NCBI RefSeq assembly: GCF_000375345.1
Contig: NZ_AQXD01000003.1
Coordinates: 1-64,000 of the forward strand
Length of the DNA stretch: 64,000 nt
Origin: Wohlfahrtiimonas chitiniclastica DSM 18708
GTDB lineage: Bacteria > Pseudomonadota > Gammaproteobacteria > Cardiobacteriales > Wohlfahrtiimonadaceae
Reading direction: 5' to 3'
Positions within the stretch are counted from its first letter, which is position 1. Every line of letters starts with the position of its first letter. Below are positions 63,152-64,000 of this stretch, piece by piece. The notes below the pieces were generated by a model. It worked only from the letters and a program-made list of their open reading frames with translations, searched no databases and was not told where the DNA came from. Both the position numbers and the translations under genes were made by a program.

Positions 63152-64000
63152 ATGAGTGGATTATTACAATTTATCGTTAATCTTGGCTATTTTGCCACGG
63201 CGATCACTTTTATTTTTGCGCTCAAACGCATGAGCCATCCTTCAACAGCACGTTCAGGGATTGTTTGGGCAGGTTACGCGATGGCTTTTGCCACCCTCAT
63301 CACCTTCATTCATCCTGATGTGCATAGTAACTACTTACTCATCATCATCGCCATTTTAATCGGTGGCATCATTGCGAACATTACGGCAAAAAGCGTCAAA
63401 ATGACGGACATGCCACAAATGATCGCCATTTATAACGGTGTGGGCTCAGCCTCTGCAGCATGTATTGCTGCCATCACATTGCTTCGTACAGGCACATTGG
63501 TGGAATTACACAGTGGCGCAGACTTTAGAAGCGTACCGCCTATGCTGTTGTTAGCGGGCATTGGTGGTTTAATCGGTGTGATCTCCTTTACTGGTTCCAT
63601 CATCGCATGGATGAAATTAGACGGTCGCATGAACAAAACCGTGCGCATCAAAGGTCGTAACCTCATCAATGCAGGTTTATTGATGGCAGCCATTTTATTT
63701 GTGATCATGCTGGCTAATGTGGCACCCGATGCCACACACCCAGATTACTTCTATGTGGTTTTATTGTTTGTGGTGGCATCTGCATTAGGCATTTTGATCG
63801 CCATTCCAATTGGCGGCGCGGACATGCCTGTGGTCATCTCTTTATTCAATGCGTTAACAGGTTTAGCTGTGGCATTTGAAGGGATCGCAACCCATAACTA
63901 CGGCTTAGTGGTTTCCGGTATGGTTGTGGGTGCAGCGGGTTCTTTATTGACCATTTTAATGGCCAAAGCGATGAACCGTTCATTGTCTAACGTATTGTTC
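63152..64000 (+). CDS. pntB: NAD(P) transhydrogenase subunit beta (partial, cut by window end)
   Basis: The first 283 codons of pntB; no stop occurs before base 64000. The visible part is the membrane region (domain II) with nine or so helices, including the NITAKSVKMTDMPQMIAIYNG loop, the histidine in MTDMP-type segments of family members, and VVISLFNALTGLAVAFEG. The NADP-binding domain III lies outside. The product should be about 460 residues in full. ATG 63152 follows GGGGA at about eight bases. Confidence 0.93.
   Translation, partial: MSGLLQFIVNLGYFATAITFIFALKRMSHPSTARSGIVWAGYAMAFATLITFIHPDVHSNYLLIIIAILIGGIIANITAKSVKMTDMPQMIAIYNGVGSASAACIAAITLLRTGTLVELHSGADFRSVPPMLLLAGIGGLIGVISFTGSIIAWMKLDGRMNKTVRIKGRNLINAGLLMAAILFVIMLANVAPDATHPDYFYVVLLFVVASALGILIAIPIGGADMPVVISLFNALTGLAVAFEGIATHNYGLVVSGMVVGAAGSLLTILMAKAMNRSLSNVLF

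Noticed and set aside
1-64000. Mobile elements, prophage, CRISPR array, toxin-antitoxin or defence genes
   Set aside because: No transposase, integrase, phage protein, regular short repeats or restriction genes were found; gene content is core throughout.

Overview
The window is ordinary chromosome of a gammaproteobacterium with moderate G+C. It is densely packed with housekeeping genes and holds no prophage, insertion sequence, CRISPR array or recognisable defence island. Gene neighbourhoods match gammaproteobacterial order in several places: lon-hup, secG-tRNA-Leu(GAG), fabG-acpP-fabF-mltG-tmk-holB, coaE-zapD and phoH-ybeY. A split NAD(P) transhydrogenase alpha subunit and dispersed type IV pilus genes argue against Enterobacterales. 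I suspect the Cardiobacteriales (Wohlfahrtiimonas/Ignatzschineria-like), but that is inference from gene content and not a search result.

Layout. 1-202: a strong stable-RNA type promoter firing leftward out of the window, probably an rRNA operon whose genes lie outside. 203-4756 (minus): epmC, an iron-dependent alcohol dehydrogenase, a lytic transglycosylase, trmB and ispG. 4890-5610: hemJ and a convergent small unknown gene. 5772-11668 (plus): recB, recD and a periplasmic cyclohexadienyl-dehydratase-like gene of lower G+C. 11639-14398 (minus): a tightly overlapping redox and tRNA-modification operon (ubiK, dsbB, rhodanese, glutaredoxin, miaE, ygjP). 14444-21949 (minus): a UPF0756 membrane protein, hrpA, hup and lon. 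22106-24100: uvrB. 24157-34716 (minus): pilA with a sigma-54 promoter, holB, tmk, mltG, fabF, acpP, fabG, zapD, coaE, pilD, pilC, tRNA-Leu, secG and tpiA.

34863-43386 (plus) is an eight-gene cell-elongation cluster: mreBCD, mrdA, rodA, mltB, rlpA and dacA. It is followed by pckA (43490-45103). 45154-49055 (minus): an rsmC-like methyltransferase, rsuA, ridA and pilB. 49194-53263 (plus): phoH, ybeY, putP and a family 2 glycosyltransferase. 53315-59471 (minus): htpX, a WaaL-type ligase, an ELM1-like protein, rplS, a YciO-type protein, nudF, pyrE and a Tat-exported DUF882 protein. 59694-64000 (plus): dnaB, an unknown membrane-anchored protein, pntAa, pntAb and the start of pntB, which runs off the window.

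The main themes are peptidoglycan elongation and remodelling (MreBCD/PBP2/RodA with MltB, RlpA, DacA, MltG, Slt-like and DUF882 enzymes), fatty acid synthesis, type IV pili, periplasmic thiol oxidation linked to quinones, and RNA modification. No stretch longer than about 300 bases lacks a gene; the longest gaps are 1-202 and 59472-59693. I found no clearly undescribed multi-gene system. The most interesting signals are regulatory: a Shine-Dalgarno inside a terminator hairpin before epmC, a perfect palindrome carrying the putP Shine-Dalgarno, an attenuator-like hairpin between acpP and fabF, and a hairpin at the predicted 5' end of the hup mRNA. The periplasmic PheC-like enzyme is the most interesting protein.
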